The position numbers were made by a program, and so were the translations under genes. From Stichopus chloronotus (Eukaryota > Echinodermata > Holothuroidea > Aspidochirotida > Stichopodidae), in contig CM037835.1 of NCBI GenBank assembly GCA_021234535.1, positions 4,836,001 to 4,900,000 on the forward strand: 64,000 bases of DNA, in the 5' to 3' direction. The notes beneath the pieces are model-generated. The model worked only from the letters and a program-made list of their open reading frames with translations, did not search any database and had not been told where the DNA came from. This document shows, piece by piece, positions 1-13,929 of the stretch. Position 1 is the first letter of the stretch. Each line of letters starts with the position of its first letter.

Positions 1-1949
1 CCCAAGTTGACCCCAAATGACCTTTGAGTTTCTTGGTTTTTCGGAGGGGGGGGGGGAGGGGGAGGAAGACAGGAAACAAAATAGAAATATTGTCACCGGC
101 ACATATGGCATTATGTTTATGGCATTGTTTGTCATGAATCATTTTGGAGTGACGCCGGAGACAAATCACGGAGCTCAAAGAGAAGTTTTGCAATATATTT
201 ACAGTATGTACAGACAACTCAGTGAGGGAATAACCCTGAAATGAACAAAAGATAAAGAATATTTCAAGGCTAGCATCACATCCAATTTAATGGATGAAAA
301 TACTCCAAAATCGAAATCAAATGATAAAGGGGTTATGAAACTCGAGCATACACCTCTGGATAGGCTATGCCAAAATAGACGAACATAATATTAAATAACA
401 ACCAACAAAGATCAGCGTACTCGGTTTCTCTTTCCCATGAAACTCATAAATATATAGCGAAAGCAATCCAGTTATTAAATTAATCTTCATTGATCCACTT
501 TACCAATGCACAATGTAAAACACAATACTTGAGCGATCCTCACCCTTCATTAAAATTACTATCATTATTAGCATGCCATGGCACGTTACTGTCCACATCA
601 AAATGTATGCAAAACAATTAAGTAGTTTACCCATCATTTACATAACCCTTACAGTAATTAATTTCCTTCTCACTACTAAACAAAGTCGGTCTAAAATACA
701 AATTCGAACGATACACAGGAAAATATATAAAATAATGGAAACTTACTGGACAGTTCCCGGTTATACCCTCAAAATAGGGCAACGGCGACCTCCTGCATAG
801 TATGAAGACATACAGTTAAACACTTCTTCAAGTCTTCATAACGTAGGGACGGGAATTCCACTACTCCTGCCTATAGCATAACGTGAAAACAAACAGTTAT
901 ACCCTTAGCGACTAATATGATTCTGCATAACGTAGGACTTTAACATCTGTCTCTGTGGCACGAACACCGTGTTCCCATACCACAGCACGGTACACCGCGC
1001 ACATCTATTGTTTGTAACCCCAAACAAATATGTGAATCTACCTGAGGTTAATTCATATGACTAGTACAGGTATTTGCTCTGTTACGTAACACTACCGAGT
1101 ATACGCTGGAAATTTCCTAATCACCTGACATCGCTACCTAGGAGTGCTCATTTATGACCATGTGACAATGATAATTTATTTCCACCTCAAAATCTACGAA
1201 GAGGAGTGGGGGGGGGGGGTGGATTGGTACCCTTGACTACATGTGCTAATTTTATATTTTTCGTGACGTCAGGGTAACCACATGGTTGTATAAATGATAA
1301 CTCCGACGATGAGATATTAGAAAGTGAAGGCAGAAGTCGAATTATCATGAGCTTTATTTAACATTGTATTATCACTTGATAAACTGTGTACCGGTATATG
1401 AAATGACGAATTCACATAATCGAAAACATTAGAATGCAAGCATAATTCAATGCAGATTTTCTGATTTATTTTTCACCCATTTCAGACCCAACAAATAAAA
1501 GTTTTGATGAAGAGACATTCCTATGTGTATTCAATACCGATGGTCATTACTCGTTTCTATGACGAAATAAAATTTAGACAAATATGTTAGTTTAACTTGG
1601 GTTTGATCGTATACAACTGACCAAAGCTCTCGCAGTTTGGGCTAAACTCCTACTTCGTGACAAACTGAGTTGTGAGATCCTCGCAGCTATTTTGCTTGCC
1701 TCCCAAGTTCATCATTTATATCAGCGAGCTGTTCATGTATAACGCAATTTCACTTATTTAATGTGTATGTTTCTCTAAATATTGAAAGTGACATTTTGGT
1801 TACGTGAACTTAAACATATAGTTGCAGTCCACATACTCATAGTATTTCTTTGGAAGCTGTTTTCAGATACTTTTGATGTTTTTTATATAACCAGAATCTT
1901 TGTAGACATTCAGAGACTGTTTTACGGTTTGTTTTATAGTGAGCTTTAA
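1..1949. other. No gene recognised
   Basis: Both strands show only short open frames without recognisable domains, signal peptides or splice-supported continuation. There are G homopolymer runs near 48-56 and 1207-1218. I see nothing else to annotate. Confidence 0.6.
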
Positions 1950-2197
1950 AGGCTGCATTGCATCACCCTAAGCTATATTTTTACCTCCCTGAAAGAAAAA
2001 TTCTCAACTGGTTCTAGTTACAGTACTCTTAGATTGCCAGCAAATTCGAAAGATGCAGAGCAGCTCGTATTACACAGCATACACAGGGATCCATTGTTTT
2101 GATTACACATGTGGAGGAATGTAAGACAGGCTCAGGGAGGGACTAGAGGTAGGTAGTTAGGAGAATTGAAACTGTTTGGGGTGATGCATTACAGCCT
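1950..2197. mobile_element. TTAA-flanked miniature inverted-repeat element, family 3
   Basis: A 248-bp element begins AGGCTGCATTGCATCACCC and ends with the inverse of nearly the same sequence (GGGTGATGCATTACAGCCT), with one or two mismatches over 19 bases. It is directly flanked by TTAA on both sides (1946-1949 and 2198-2201). It has no coding capacity. TTAA target sites are typical of piggyBac-group transposons, and the TTAAAGG end also recalls the T2-type MITEs described in Xenopus. The family assignment is an inference. Confidence 0.8.
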
Positions 2198-5100
2198 TTA
2201 AGTCCGCTCACATGAGCAATAAAAGTGAAAATTCTGGAAGACCTTTTAAGTATAGGCCTACACATAAATTTTATGTTTCGCATCACGTACTAATTCCTTC
2301 ACTTACACGAGATTTACTTGCATATACGCCATAACGGTTCTGTTTCCATAAGTTTTGTATTTATAATTTTGCTTACATTTAACTAGGAAGTGTTACTCTG
2401 TCAGGGTATTTGTGATATCAACTTTACAAATTGTACCAGATTGTGTCGAAAATACAGATAAATGTCAAACAAATTTTCTAACGTTTACTAATGTGATCTA
2501 AATGCATAATTTATTATTTAATAAAACAGATCACTAGGGTGCAGCCTTAGGAATACTGATAACTTCTAACACAGTGACACTCTCTTTTCACCCACGCAAG
2601 TCTCATACTCTAAATCCAGTCTTCCTGTTACTTTGACGTGCCTCAGGAGAAGTACGTGCTTCCATGCAATTTTACAACATGCGTACAATACCTGATAAAG
2701 AGATAACTCCAGACAGAGATGGAAATCATAGAGTATAAACTTCCTTTATTTCAAAATCAGAGGCTGCACTAAATGACGGGTACTCCTCTGGTTATTCTGT
2801 TATTCTTGTTTGCTTCCATCTTTGAAACTACTGTATTAATATAAATATTTCATGCTTCCTGTTAGTGGTAATTAGACTGGTGTGAATCCATGCATGCATG
2901 AACCGGGAGGGTGTGTGTGTGTGTGTGGGGGGGGGGGGGGTATACAGTACAGACTTACTTGGAATGCTTATACTTACTCATTTTCACTGAACGACAAGGA
3001 GAATGATATTGAGTTAACAAGATCTGTATTCAAATGAGACACAACAGTTTCAAGGGGATGGGATTCATGGAATAAAAAAAAAAAAAAAGACATGGGACGT
3101 AGAACACTCAGAAATAACGGGCAAAGGAGTAATATCTCTGACACAGGAGGTAAATATAAACAAGAAATCATTAATGAATCTTAAGAAGAACAGACACAGT
3201 ATTAACATGATGGTTTCAAACTTAGACTATGGAGTATTCATACCGTAATATACCATCATTCTCATGCAGAGATTAGCATTTATCGGATAGAGATTGGATT
3301 ACACATACGAGCTTTTAGTATATGTTGTGTCTCCCTTCACAGTTCAGCATATAGGAAGCAATCTGATGTTATAGGAGTTCCATAAATGCGAAGAATTGTC
3401 AAATCTATCTGATATTTGCACGTATGTAGTATGAGGTCTCCATGAAAACTTTGAATTAAACGTATTTACGGTTTATATATTCAGAAATCGATGCTTCAAA
3501 TTTAATTCACTTGGACATCGCTTACTCATTAAAATGAAAACAGTTTGCCCCCCACTAAAAAGAAACAAACAAACAAACAAAAAAGAAATAGGAATTTACT
3601 GGTCAAGAACGACCGATGTAACCAATTTTCATCAAACTCATAAAATATTACAGTGTCTGCTCCTATTCTATTGTTAGATATGAATAATTGTTTCAAGAAC
3701 TGAAGTACCGATTGATTGAAAAAAAAAAGACTGGGAGAAGATAACCGTAATGTCTTTGGCAATGAAAAAATGAATCCTAAAAACGAATCATTCGATTGTA
3801 ATAATGGTGCCAAGGAAAAGTCTGAAAAATTTTAATTACAAAAGTTGCTTCAGCCATTATTTTACCTGCAGCGGCTACACATCTGACTAGCAAACAAACA
3901 AACAAACAAATCAGCGAATATTGACATCTCTCAGTGTGTTGATGTTAAAAATATTCCAAACTCGTTTACTCCTCATCCAATAACTACACAGGATGTGTCA
4001 ATTGTCACCATCGACTTGTTTCAAACTGGATTTATGATAATGAGTTGTCATGATGTTAAAAAACGATAATTACAGCAAATTGTGTCATCTTGCCGTGTCT
4101 TCGTTTTCAAATATAATTAGGTTGTCTTTTTCTTCCAGCGCACAATAGGCTTTGGAAGTTTGGAAGGCTTTGATAAGTAAATTATATCATTTTAATTAGC
4201 GGTAGATATGGTTTCGCAGCATTCCACTTACATGAATTGAGTACATGGAGACCACCAAGTCCGTCAATGATTTGATAACCATGTTAAAACTATTTGCATA
4301 ATCCATGAATTTATCAAAATCTGTTGATACCATTGACCATCAAATGTATTTTTTTTTACTCAAAGTTATTCGAACTATCTCAAACATTTTGTTAGACTTG
4401 AATAAAAATGTACTACTCCCAGGTACATAACCGAGTGACATGCACAGATATTTATCCAAGGACCATACTTTACTACTCCTAATTTACATTGAGAACCTAC
4501 TAGTGATGTAAACTTCCAACATTTTATTTTCTTCGCCAATGGAAAAAAACAATTATATTCAAAATCCAGATCCTGATAAGGTTTTGCTTATTTTCTCCTT
4601 TGAATTAAAAAAGTGTGTTCTTGATTAGCAGCAAAAATTATTTTCATGTTGTTCAAATCGGTATTTGTAAAAGAGAACCATTTTTAATTATTATGATTAT
4701 CAATGGCAACGTTGTTCATGGGGTATATAGTAAATAATTTCCAGTGTCCAGGTTGGACTCTTCTGTTGTTAACTTGGAAAGACCGTACTTGTGGAATTAC
4801 CAAAAAAAAATATACAAATAATGTATAGGTCCTATTGTAAGAGTGAGAATTCCTGCCTATAACGAAACACTTTATAATAATCTCTTTTTTTTTTCGTCAT
4901 CATTAATGGGGGAATTCATCCCTATACTTACTCCATCAGCTACGGGTGTCACAGAATAAGGGTTTCTTTTGCAATGCCCTTTTCTTCGATCATTCACAAT
5001 CCCTCTTTTTACCACACGAAATGTTTATTTTTGATAATAAGTAGCTAGGAATTTTCTATGCAAACGCAGCAATATCATTATTTCTTCCGATTTTATCCCT

Positions 5101-8100
5101 TTCATATAGAGACAAACAGCCATTTCCACTCTTACCACACCTCTAAAGATGAAAATCTCTTTCGTTGTTACACAGGTCTCTGTAATCCAAACAATAACCT
5201 AATACAGTTGTAAATTTTTGGAACTCCTCAGACGAAAACGGGCTGGTACCTTACAAATCTTAAAAATCATCCTCTTGAGGAATAAAGGATAATCCTATTA
5301 CTGGTGTAAAATTCGTCATTGCAAAAAGATCCTTATTTCTTTATAACACATGATTTTGATCTTTTAATTTAATTTAGTCGATCGTTTGTGTCAAATTTGT
5401 TGATTGATACGGACGTTCCTAGAAAACGTGCCCTTCATTCCTCTTCTCTGCCATACGATGAATTCGTGTTTGCCATTTTATGTTTAATAAATATAGACCA
5501 CATTTTCTATTTTCGTATCGATATACTTTGCAATGGAACAAATCGGCCTAAACCTGAAATCATGTTTCGTATAAAAGCATCAGTAACATTTACTTGACTG
5601 AGATGCTGTAAAGAATTTAAGCCTTTAAGCCTTGTAAGCTCTTTAATATATGCATGGTAATTATATGGGTTGGCTACTAAGCACGACCAATATGTCAACA
5701 ACCTACGTGGATCAAATATTTCTTTCCTTCTCTAGATGTCCTCAACACAAAGAGACAGAAACACACACTTACACATAAAGTTACACGGAACGGTTCCTCT
5801 GTCCTTTATATAGTATACATGCTGAAACCAACAATGGGTTTGTGATACCATGTCGTAAACACAAAGATCATCAAAATGGACGTTTTTTTCACAAGAAAGT
5901 TGTCCATCGTCGTGCCTTCAACAACTAGTAAAAGATTTGAACTTTACCAACACTTGCTTATATTCGTCAATAAAGAAAGGCTCCACGGCATCAGAACGAC
6001 CAGGAGGTTGTTAATTTCTAGCAATTCATACAGGCCTCATTTCACTGAGGTATCTTGAATTTTTTACAAAGAAAAATTATTTATGAGGGAGAAGCATTAT
6101 TGTGAGCCCCAGAAAATTTGATTTGAAAATCCACATGCATGTAAGAGAGAACATCATTTGGTCGGAACTTTAACATTGAGTATTGCGTAATCACTTCAAG
6201 AAAGATCACTAAATTCAGTAGCAACTTTCACACAGTTGGTTGTTGATCACTAGCTGTTGATTGCATGAGATCAAGTTCACATTTGATGTGGATTGTTTCC
6301 ATAGAGACCCTTCATGACGTGGTAATGTAATTGACCTCTGGAGCTACGTTTCTCCACTGAATTGAGTCAATGCTATCCAAGGTCATAAAATGACTAGTCG
6401 GTTTAACGCAACGTCATCCACTAAGAGAACTGATTAAATTATGTTCAGTAAAGTTTATTACATCCCTGAGTTACAGACACGTGAAATAGCATGGGCGGGA
6501 ATTATCCGACCAAACCCGTTACCGCTTAAGACGTACCTGTCACGTTACCTTGAGTAGGATGAGATGCGCCTGAATCAGTTTTACATTTGTTAAGTTCAGG
6601 AAGCGACTGTGCCATAATTGTATCTATACTGATAACGTGTTCCTGGTATATACTCCCACTCATACCTTCCATTGACCGTAACATCTTTGGCGGGTGCAAT
6701 AACTTTCGAGGGCTTCATTCACCTTGTGTGCAAATTACTCTTTACGTACTTTGAACAGTGTCAGTCTCCTCATCGCTTAGGAAAGTAATGAGCAGAAGGT
6801 CAGAGCGAATATTGTTTGCCAGTGATCTGCAACTGGACCATAGAATCGGTGAACACCCTCACTCGTCTTCAGAATGTTGATGGAAGTCATGAGGCTAACC
6901 GGACAAACATGCATCAGTAGCTTATTGATGTCGTCATAGCGTTTCATGGTTATCTTTATGAACACAGTATCCTTCTCCCTGGAAGTCGGTGGCCACGGTC
7001 ACTTTGTAGTCACGTGACACTCTGAACAAAGAATATTCAACCAGGACATTCTTCAAATTCCACGATCTTGTTATAAGAAGTCATCATTTTACCGTTCAAT
7101 TGTGCTATTTCCATTTCATCTTTGTATCCATATTAAATATTGAGTTAAAACCAACGTTTAATATTTCAGTTTGAAGCTGGCAGCCAGTGCTTGTTACAAG
7201 CCGTGGGCTCGTGATCATTTTCCAAGTAACACCTAACTATACATAGCTTCACAAGAGTAGTTCGTATGCAATTTACAACAAATGATACCAGAGTTTGTTG
7301 TAGATTGTGCAAATATTTTATTTGATATACAGTGGACCCTATACTAACGCTATGAATGATCGAGTTGTCTTTTGATCTATGTGAGCACACAGTATCAACT
7401 GTAACCGCTAAGTTTATTAACTAAAAACTGTTGCAACGGAAGCTTTTCACTGGAGGATTTTCCCAGAATCTCTGCAATATTGGCTACAAACAAGTCAGTA
7501 AAACTCCATCATTCTGCAGTGTTTAGCACCGTTAAAGGGCTGATGGGTTTGCTAAAAGCATTAATTATTCAAACGTTAAATATGCAACGTGCATGAAAGA
7601 AGTAGACGTATGACTTGAATAATGACGACTTCATTGTGAAACATAGCCGGTAGAGTTGTCACAGATGTAGCAACATAATACAAGTAGAAGCAAAGGCAAA
7701 AAAGATAAATGGAAGGAGTATCTATTATCATCAGATTTGTGGGACTGTAAACTTCGGTTTAAAGTGTACATAAATGAAAATCTCCTTCTTTAAATGAAAA
7801 GAAATTGTAAATTACAATATACAGAACGATGGGAGATCGAACAGAAGTATAAATATCTAACTTAGTTGTATTTATTATCATATTTTGAAAAAAAAAGAGT
7901 CCCTTGGAAATGCGAGAAATGTAGCGGTATAGTTAAGTTACAAAACCCTCAAAAGCAGAATTAACGTTTGGGAGAGAAAATAAATGAAATACATTATCAT
8001 TTGAGAGATTGCAAAAGTAGTCGCGGTTAGCAGAAAACAACCTTATTTCCATGAAGAATGTTAACTTGCAATGTATAAGACAAATGGTGGATTGCTTCCA

Positions 8101-9238
8101 TTGAAAGAGCTCTGGTGCAATTCTGGGCGAAAAAAAAATCACATTTTCCTACACAGGGAAGTGTAGGCTAACCATTGATCCCAGTTCAGCGTCAGTCCCT
8201 TCGTCCTATTTTATAATGCCTCAACATGGTGACGCATGGACCAAGTGGTTGATAGTCAGGCTAAACTTTGTATGTTCGACTGATAAGCGGTAACAACTGG
8301 TAATTGTTCACATTTGTTTGGATGGAGGTGCATTCACACTACCAAAGTAATCATCACTTCAGACTCAGCAAACTGAATTCATGATGTAGGTTCTCATGAG
8401 CGCAGATCCTGGTGGGGACTGCGGGACGCGTCCGCACCAACTTGGTTTGCCCGTCCTTACCGATTTGTTCTTAACCAAGTTTCGAGTTGCCTTGCACATG
8501 ATGCAGATTGATACATCATTGTGAGAGTGATGCCTGATACGACAATTACAAACAATGATATTACCGCACGTGACTTCTCCTCCCAACGATTAACACATTA
8601 AGTCATGTGACACATAATCTATATACGAGACTGATAAACTGTGGTCTTGCAAAACGGAATGAGTGCGAACGAAACAATCGGTAACAACCCACACTATGTG
8701 ATGACGATGTGAACGGTTGAGCTATCTTCACGTCCTGTGTTTCAACTTTCACTTGAATTATCTGAAACTTTAAGAGATTTCTTGGGATATTTTGAGAGCA
8801 TGTAATTGGAAATCGAGATCACAGGAAGCTACATTAAAACAGACAAGAGGTATCACTAGTTCTCATTTATTGGTCTACATGCAGTTGTTATTAAAATATA
8901 GGGACTGAAGTCGCGTCTGCAGCATTCTACATTCTTTCTGTGGGGAACCCATCGTAGACAAAAGTCTTGGTGGATGATTTGTCTCTTTTTTTTTCTGGAG
9001 ACGCCCATTCTTTTCCCCAATGTAAATTTCTAAGCTATGAGATAAAAAAATGAAGGTGGTCTGGGAGCATTGTTGAGTCTCGAAGACGTAATTTTTTGGC
9101 GATTTGAGACGAATCTGTCCCCCAAATTCTTGCGCGCCTCACGCAAACGGGTGGTCGAGCGTAAATTGTCTTAGATAGTATAAGGGAACAGATCTAAGAT
9201 ATAAGTTCCAACCTTTAACCAAAATGGATCTGCTCCCA
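2198..9238. other. Intergenic stretch without recognised genes
   Basis: Seven kilobases of AT-rich DNA contain only short frames (under 100 codons) with no recognisable protein family. Simple sequence is present: a GT run joined to a G run at about 2911-2940, A runs near 3070 and 3720, and AAAC repeats near 3563-3580 and 3892-3910. I see no convincing gene, RNA gene or larger element. Confidence 0.5.
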
Positions 9239-9605
9239 CACTCACAAAACGTAACGGTAAAATAAGAACTCCATAAATTTTAGGTAAAATTTTACACACA
9301 GTTAATGTAAGTCTTACATTGTGTATATAACAATTTTACTAAAATGTAGTAAAATTTACCAAAATTATGTAGAATTTACATATACTGTTTACATTAATTA
9401 TATGTAAAATTTATGGAGTTCTTATTTTACATAATTTAGGTAAACAGTATATGTAAATTCTACATACTTTTGGTAAATTTTACTACATTTTAGTAAAATT
9501 GGTATATACACAATGTAAGACTTACATTAACTGTGTGTAAAATTTTATGTAAGAGTTGTGGAGTTCTTATTTTACCGTTACGTTTACCGTTACGTTTTGT
9601 GAGTG
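9239..9605. mobile_element. 367-bp foldback (long inverted-repeat) element
   Basis: The segment is one long palindrome. The left end CACTCACAAAACGTAACGG is mirrored at the right end as CCGTTACGTTTTGTGAGTG. The match continues through most of each arm, including the blocks around 9290-9385 and 9430-9545. The block GGAGTTCTTATTTTAC and its inverse recur at both ends and at the centre. The right arm carries a small duplication of the CGTTACGTTTACCGTTACG type. I cannot see a clear target-site duplication. It is a non-autonomous foldback or MITE-type element whose superfamily I cannot assign. Confidence 0.85.
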
Positions 9606-12600
9606 CATGTCTGTTTTGATACCAAAAGCGCTTGTGTTCACATTAGCATGGATGGATTGGCCCACCTGGAAATTTCTCCAGGACGATCCCTTTAGATCAG
9701 TCTATACAGCGATTTTAGAATGTGAACTAACAATTTATGCACCTACGTTTAACATTTTACGGAGTCCCCTGTGGGTCAAATTTCCCTGTAAGGCATTTCA
9801 TTACAATGATTACATATGCTCTATGAATCCGTGTATTTTTAGTGTCCTTTTCCAATCCCTCTCGATTGTAAATACGCCACCCTCCCACTATATGGCTATG
9901 TCTTTCATACTGATCCTTGTTATTCTTTTACCTATGCGTGTTTATGTTACCTAGTTTGTACCTTGTCAAATTCTGTCATGTTGGTTACCATTCTACTGTA
10001 AATTAAGCCCTTTACTACTCCCAAAATCCTTCTGACACTATATGCTACAAGTAGTATGCAGGTAAGTATGCCTGCAATACCGGGCCAGCGTGGCCGCAAT
10101 TCCGCACAAGTGAAAGTAGACTACTGGGTGTATAGATTTTATGGAAAATACTCATCACGTAGTTAAAAAAGTAAATCTGCATGCTTCCGGTTGAGTATAT
10201 TCACCTGTTTGCTAAAGGAGCTCAACTTGAACTGTATTATACACAATCACATATTTATCGGACATCATGCTGAAAATTTGAACTAATGCTGTAAAAATTC
10301 TCAGTTTTTACTTGAAGTAAAGAAGTCTTGAGATCAGATAGGAAGACATCATCCTAGAGAATTGGTGTCATCCGTGATGCAGTAAGATTATTTACTACAC
10401 CTTGTCGGATATGTCGACATGCCCCATGTTTAGTCGACGTGGCAAGTTAAGATGGGTTGCTATCGTCGAGTCGTAATTAACTGAACCAGGCCCCCCCCCC
10501 AAAAAAAAAAATGCCAGACGGGCACATTCCGTTTGCCCAATCTCTTGTCTTAAATACGTGTTTTCTTCTCAGTATTAGAATGGCGTTTTTTTTCTTTGTC
10601 TACATTTGGAGAGCGTTTGTTTAGTTTAAGTAAACTATGTGCACCTCATCTAGCATATATGAGAGCACCTTATTACGGCAAATACTCTTGCACATTGCCA
10701 GAATTCATTTCTTACCGTCGACTCCTATTGGAGAGATAGCTTATCAATAATAAATTAACAATACCTTTCTGGAAACCATCTGTAGGATGCGACCCCTAAT
10801 TTTTCTGGGAAGATGAATATTGCATAAGTGCACGAGCGTGATTACCTGTGGTAATTTGAACACATGATGCATCTTCTAAAATTTGTGGATGTAGTAATGA
10901 CGTCATTTATATTAATGGTATAGAATTTATTCAACGAGCTCTTGGAGGTAGACTAATGGCTACGGCATGCAGTAAATAACGGAAGCAATTCATGCGTTAT
11001 TGGTTCCGATGCTTAGCCAAGCAATGAAAGCTCCCCATTCAACCTGAGATGTACATGTGGCTGTCTACATTTGGATTCATTACTCCTAGTCGAAACAGAT
11101 GATGCATTAGGCTTGTGTTTGGCAAGGTTGTAATGCATATTAATGAGTTGGCAAGATTTGTCATCAAGTTAGTATGTAAAAGTTACTTCTTGAAGAATCT
11201 AACGGAAAGAAAATGCATCTCTATGACATAACCATTTGAGTTTCAGCTAGCAAATGTATCTTCATCACTTTAGAAGCTGCCAAAATGTATAACTTTTGTG
11301 GCTGTTAAGCGGGAGCGAATTATTACAGTACCAATAAACTGCATGTGTGCATGCATGTGAGTGACAAATAGTCAACACAAAAGACATTATCAAGAAGTAA
11401 AGTTACATGGGAAACAAATATGATTTGAGGTCAAGTCAGGTAAATTAGGAAAAGTTGGTCAACTCAGTATCTCTAACAGTAAACGCAACTATCAAAGCTA
11501 TCCAATAAATATGAAGCATAAGTAAGATGGCCAGAAGATGGGAAAAAATCTCTCTCCATGTTGGGCGGTCAAACGATATCTGCCAAACGCTGCCTGGTAC
11601 GATTGGAAGCCAGACGTTTCGTTTTTGTTTCCTTTTGTTGTGTGTTGTTTATTCCTTTTGTGTTTGTCTTTACGTAATTGAGACCAAATGTTGGGCTAAT
11701 TTTAGATTCTTTGTTTTAATTTCCCCCTAGACAGGTTTCCACGTTAGGTCGATGACGACAGGTGACGTCATTGTGTTTCAATTTGGCATATTGGTCGCCA
11801 CTGAGCATCCGCAGAATATGTGTAATGATACGCACGACATGGCCTTAGTTACAATTGCTGCACGATTAATTCCTGGCGGTCAAAATATAGAAAGACGGGC
11901 AGCGCAGTGACGTCGGTGAAAACCCCAACATCTAGTAATGCACCGAGCCCTTTGTAAATTCACTAACTTCCACAATTGTAAGGACTCTCTTTAACAAGCG
12001 ACAAGAGGTTGCCACTGCCATGTGAGGCGGGGGGGGGGGGTAGGCTCTTATGTAAATGCACTACGCCGTTCATAAACAATCCATAATCCTAGTGTGTACC
12101 AACTAATCAATCCTGGATGTAAATCGTACGTATAAATCGTACAGTCCTGGATGATCGAGTAATAAACAAGGAGAAAGCAGTCAAGTCTAAAGTTTGAAAA
12201 TAATTGGGTTTCCATGAATATGTGTGATTCTCACACGTACGTCAAGTTGACGGTAAAATAAAATGTAGGTCTTGCTTCAATATACAAAACGGTTGGTTAT
12301 AGCAATTTATAGTACCTTTAGTAGATTAACAAACAAAGCAAAGTTAGTGTTGGTAATTGCATGAATAATTTCTGGGGTTATACTAAATTTCGTCTCCGTA
12401 TCCCCACCAAAACTTGCTTTGACTGAGACTTATACCATGAACCCACTGATAAAGTTTGACTGCTTTCTTGGTCGAAACTTTGTAAATGAAATTTCTAACA
12501 CTTTCCTCGTCATGCTGATCTGAACTCAGTGATAACGATAATGGAGGCATTCGGATGAGCAAATCAGTTTAATTTCTGTCTAACAGAAAATGACAAAAAT

Positions 12601-12917
12601 AAATGGATCACGTCTACAAACTTAGATTTCAAAGTTCAATTAAATAATTGATATGTCGTGACTTGTGACTTTAACTAAAAACCCAGCAACCTTCGTATTA
12701 GGCACGAACCGTTCTGACTGGTGCGGTAATTATTATTCCATTGCCTTTTTGGATTAATCGGAAATACACATATTAATCTGGAAAGGTTATCCTTGTTTTT
12801 AGCACTGTAACTTAATATTAAAAGGTCAGCTCATAAGTTCCGAGAAATTTCCCCTTTTTTCCAACGTCTGTTGCTGAATCTAGAAATGTCTGGACTATTA
12901 CTTTTATTGACCTTTTA
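9606..12917. other. Intergenic stretch without recognised genes
   Basis: The open frame that runs out of the foldback element to 9954 has no recognisable domain and begins inside the repeat arm, so I do not call it a gene. A C run followed by an A run lies at 10491-10511 and a G run at about 12030-12040. I see nothing else. Confidence 0.5.
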
Positions 12918-12941
12918 TTTCTCTCTCTCTATCTCTCTCTC

Positions 12942-13009
<68 letters not shown>
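12918..13009. repeat. Compound CT/AT microsatellite
   Basis: A CT-rich tract (about 12918-12945) passes directly into about 30 uninterrupted AT dinucleotides ending near 13009. Apparent reading frames with alternating Tyr-Ile are translations of this repeat. Confidence 0.97.
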
Positions 13010-13011
<2 letters not shown>

Positions 13012-13435
13012 CATGAAACAATACATCACTGATTTGATGGAAAACATCAATATATTTACAGTGTACAAAAAGATTATAATAAAAATACGACATGTCTCGG
13101 AAGGTGTCAACTTCCATCGTCAAGTTGTTGATAAGACAAAATTTTTAGAAGTAACACTTAGTTGAATAGAGAAAATAATGGGGATTCCGTTTGTTGAGAC
13201 TGGCAGATTCCAGTTGATATAAAGGCTTTCCTTGAGTTAAAGCTGCAGTTTAGTGGGTGCCGAGTCAATTATTTTGACTATACGTATGTATATAGTCAAT
13301 TTTTTCCCTGAGAAATTATGATTCCAAAGAAGTTATTTCAACAATTTTTACTCGCATCTATTAGTTGTCTATTAGTTTGCTCCAACAGTTGATGATTGTA
13401 TGACAAGTAGAACTCGGTGTTGTATCGATAACACA

Positions 13436-13465
13436 ATGAATGAGTGAATGAATGAATGAATGAAA
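13436..13465. repeat. GAAT/TGAA short tandem repeat
   Basis: About six consecutive copies of a four-base unit (AATG) are seen. They lie directly upstream of a dispersed repeat at 13551-13590. Confidence 0.85.
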
Positions 13466-13550
13466 GGTTTAAGCGCAGCCTCTACCTTGACTACAAGCAC
13501 GGTCGTGCTGAAAACAAAATAAACAATTATAAATTATAGAAAACAATTGT

Positions 13551-13590
13551 AAACAAGAGGGTAATCCACGGAGTTGCGTATCTCAACGCC
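13551..13590 (+). repeat. Dispersed repeat B, copy 1
   Basis: This block (aacaagagggtaatccacgg and the following 20 bases) occurs again in inverse orientation at about 59471-59510, with only a few differences. It appears to be part of an interspersed element whose boundaries I cannot define. Confidence 0.7.
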
Positions 13591-13929
13591 AACATGCATT
13601 GATTTAAATACAGGGCATGCACACGGGATTTGTAGTAGTTTACTGCAACCACATCTCACAGAGACCTAGTTCGGGGAACTGGTTGTAATGAGTGGCAAAC
13701 ATTCTTCAAGCATAAAATGGTGGCAAGCATCTCAATACTGATATCTACAGTAAGGTAGCAAACTTTTAGGCAAACTTACTAATCCACAGGGGCCAGTTCT
13801 GCTAAAGATGTTTTGGCTAAAGTTAAAAAGATGGTGTCTATTGACCCAGATGCTGGCTCTAAGTTTGTTACCAAAAAATCATACAATTTCACCAGTTTGC
13901 TATCAGAGTAATATACTGTATATTCATTA

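Noticed and set aside
8365..8586. 73-codon minus-strand Cys-rich frame
   Set aside because: The cysteines do not form a zinc-finger or other spacing that I recognise, and there is no splice or promoter support.
9556..9954. 132-codon plus-strand frame
   Set aside because: It starts within the arm of the foldback element, has no recognisable domain and no splice context.
12904..13123. Frames with long Tyr-Ile alternation
   Set aside because: They are translations of the AT microsatellite.
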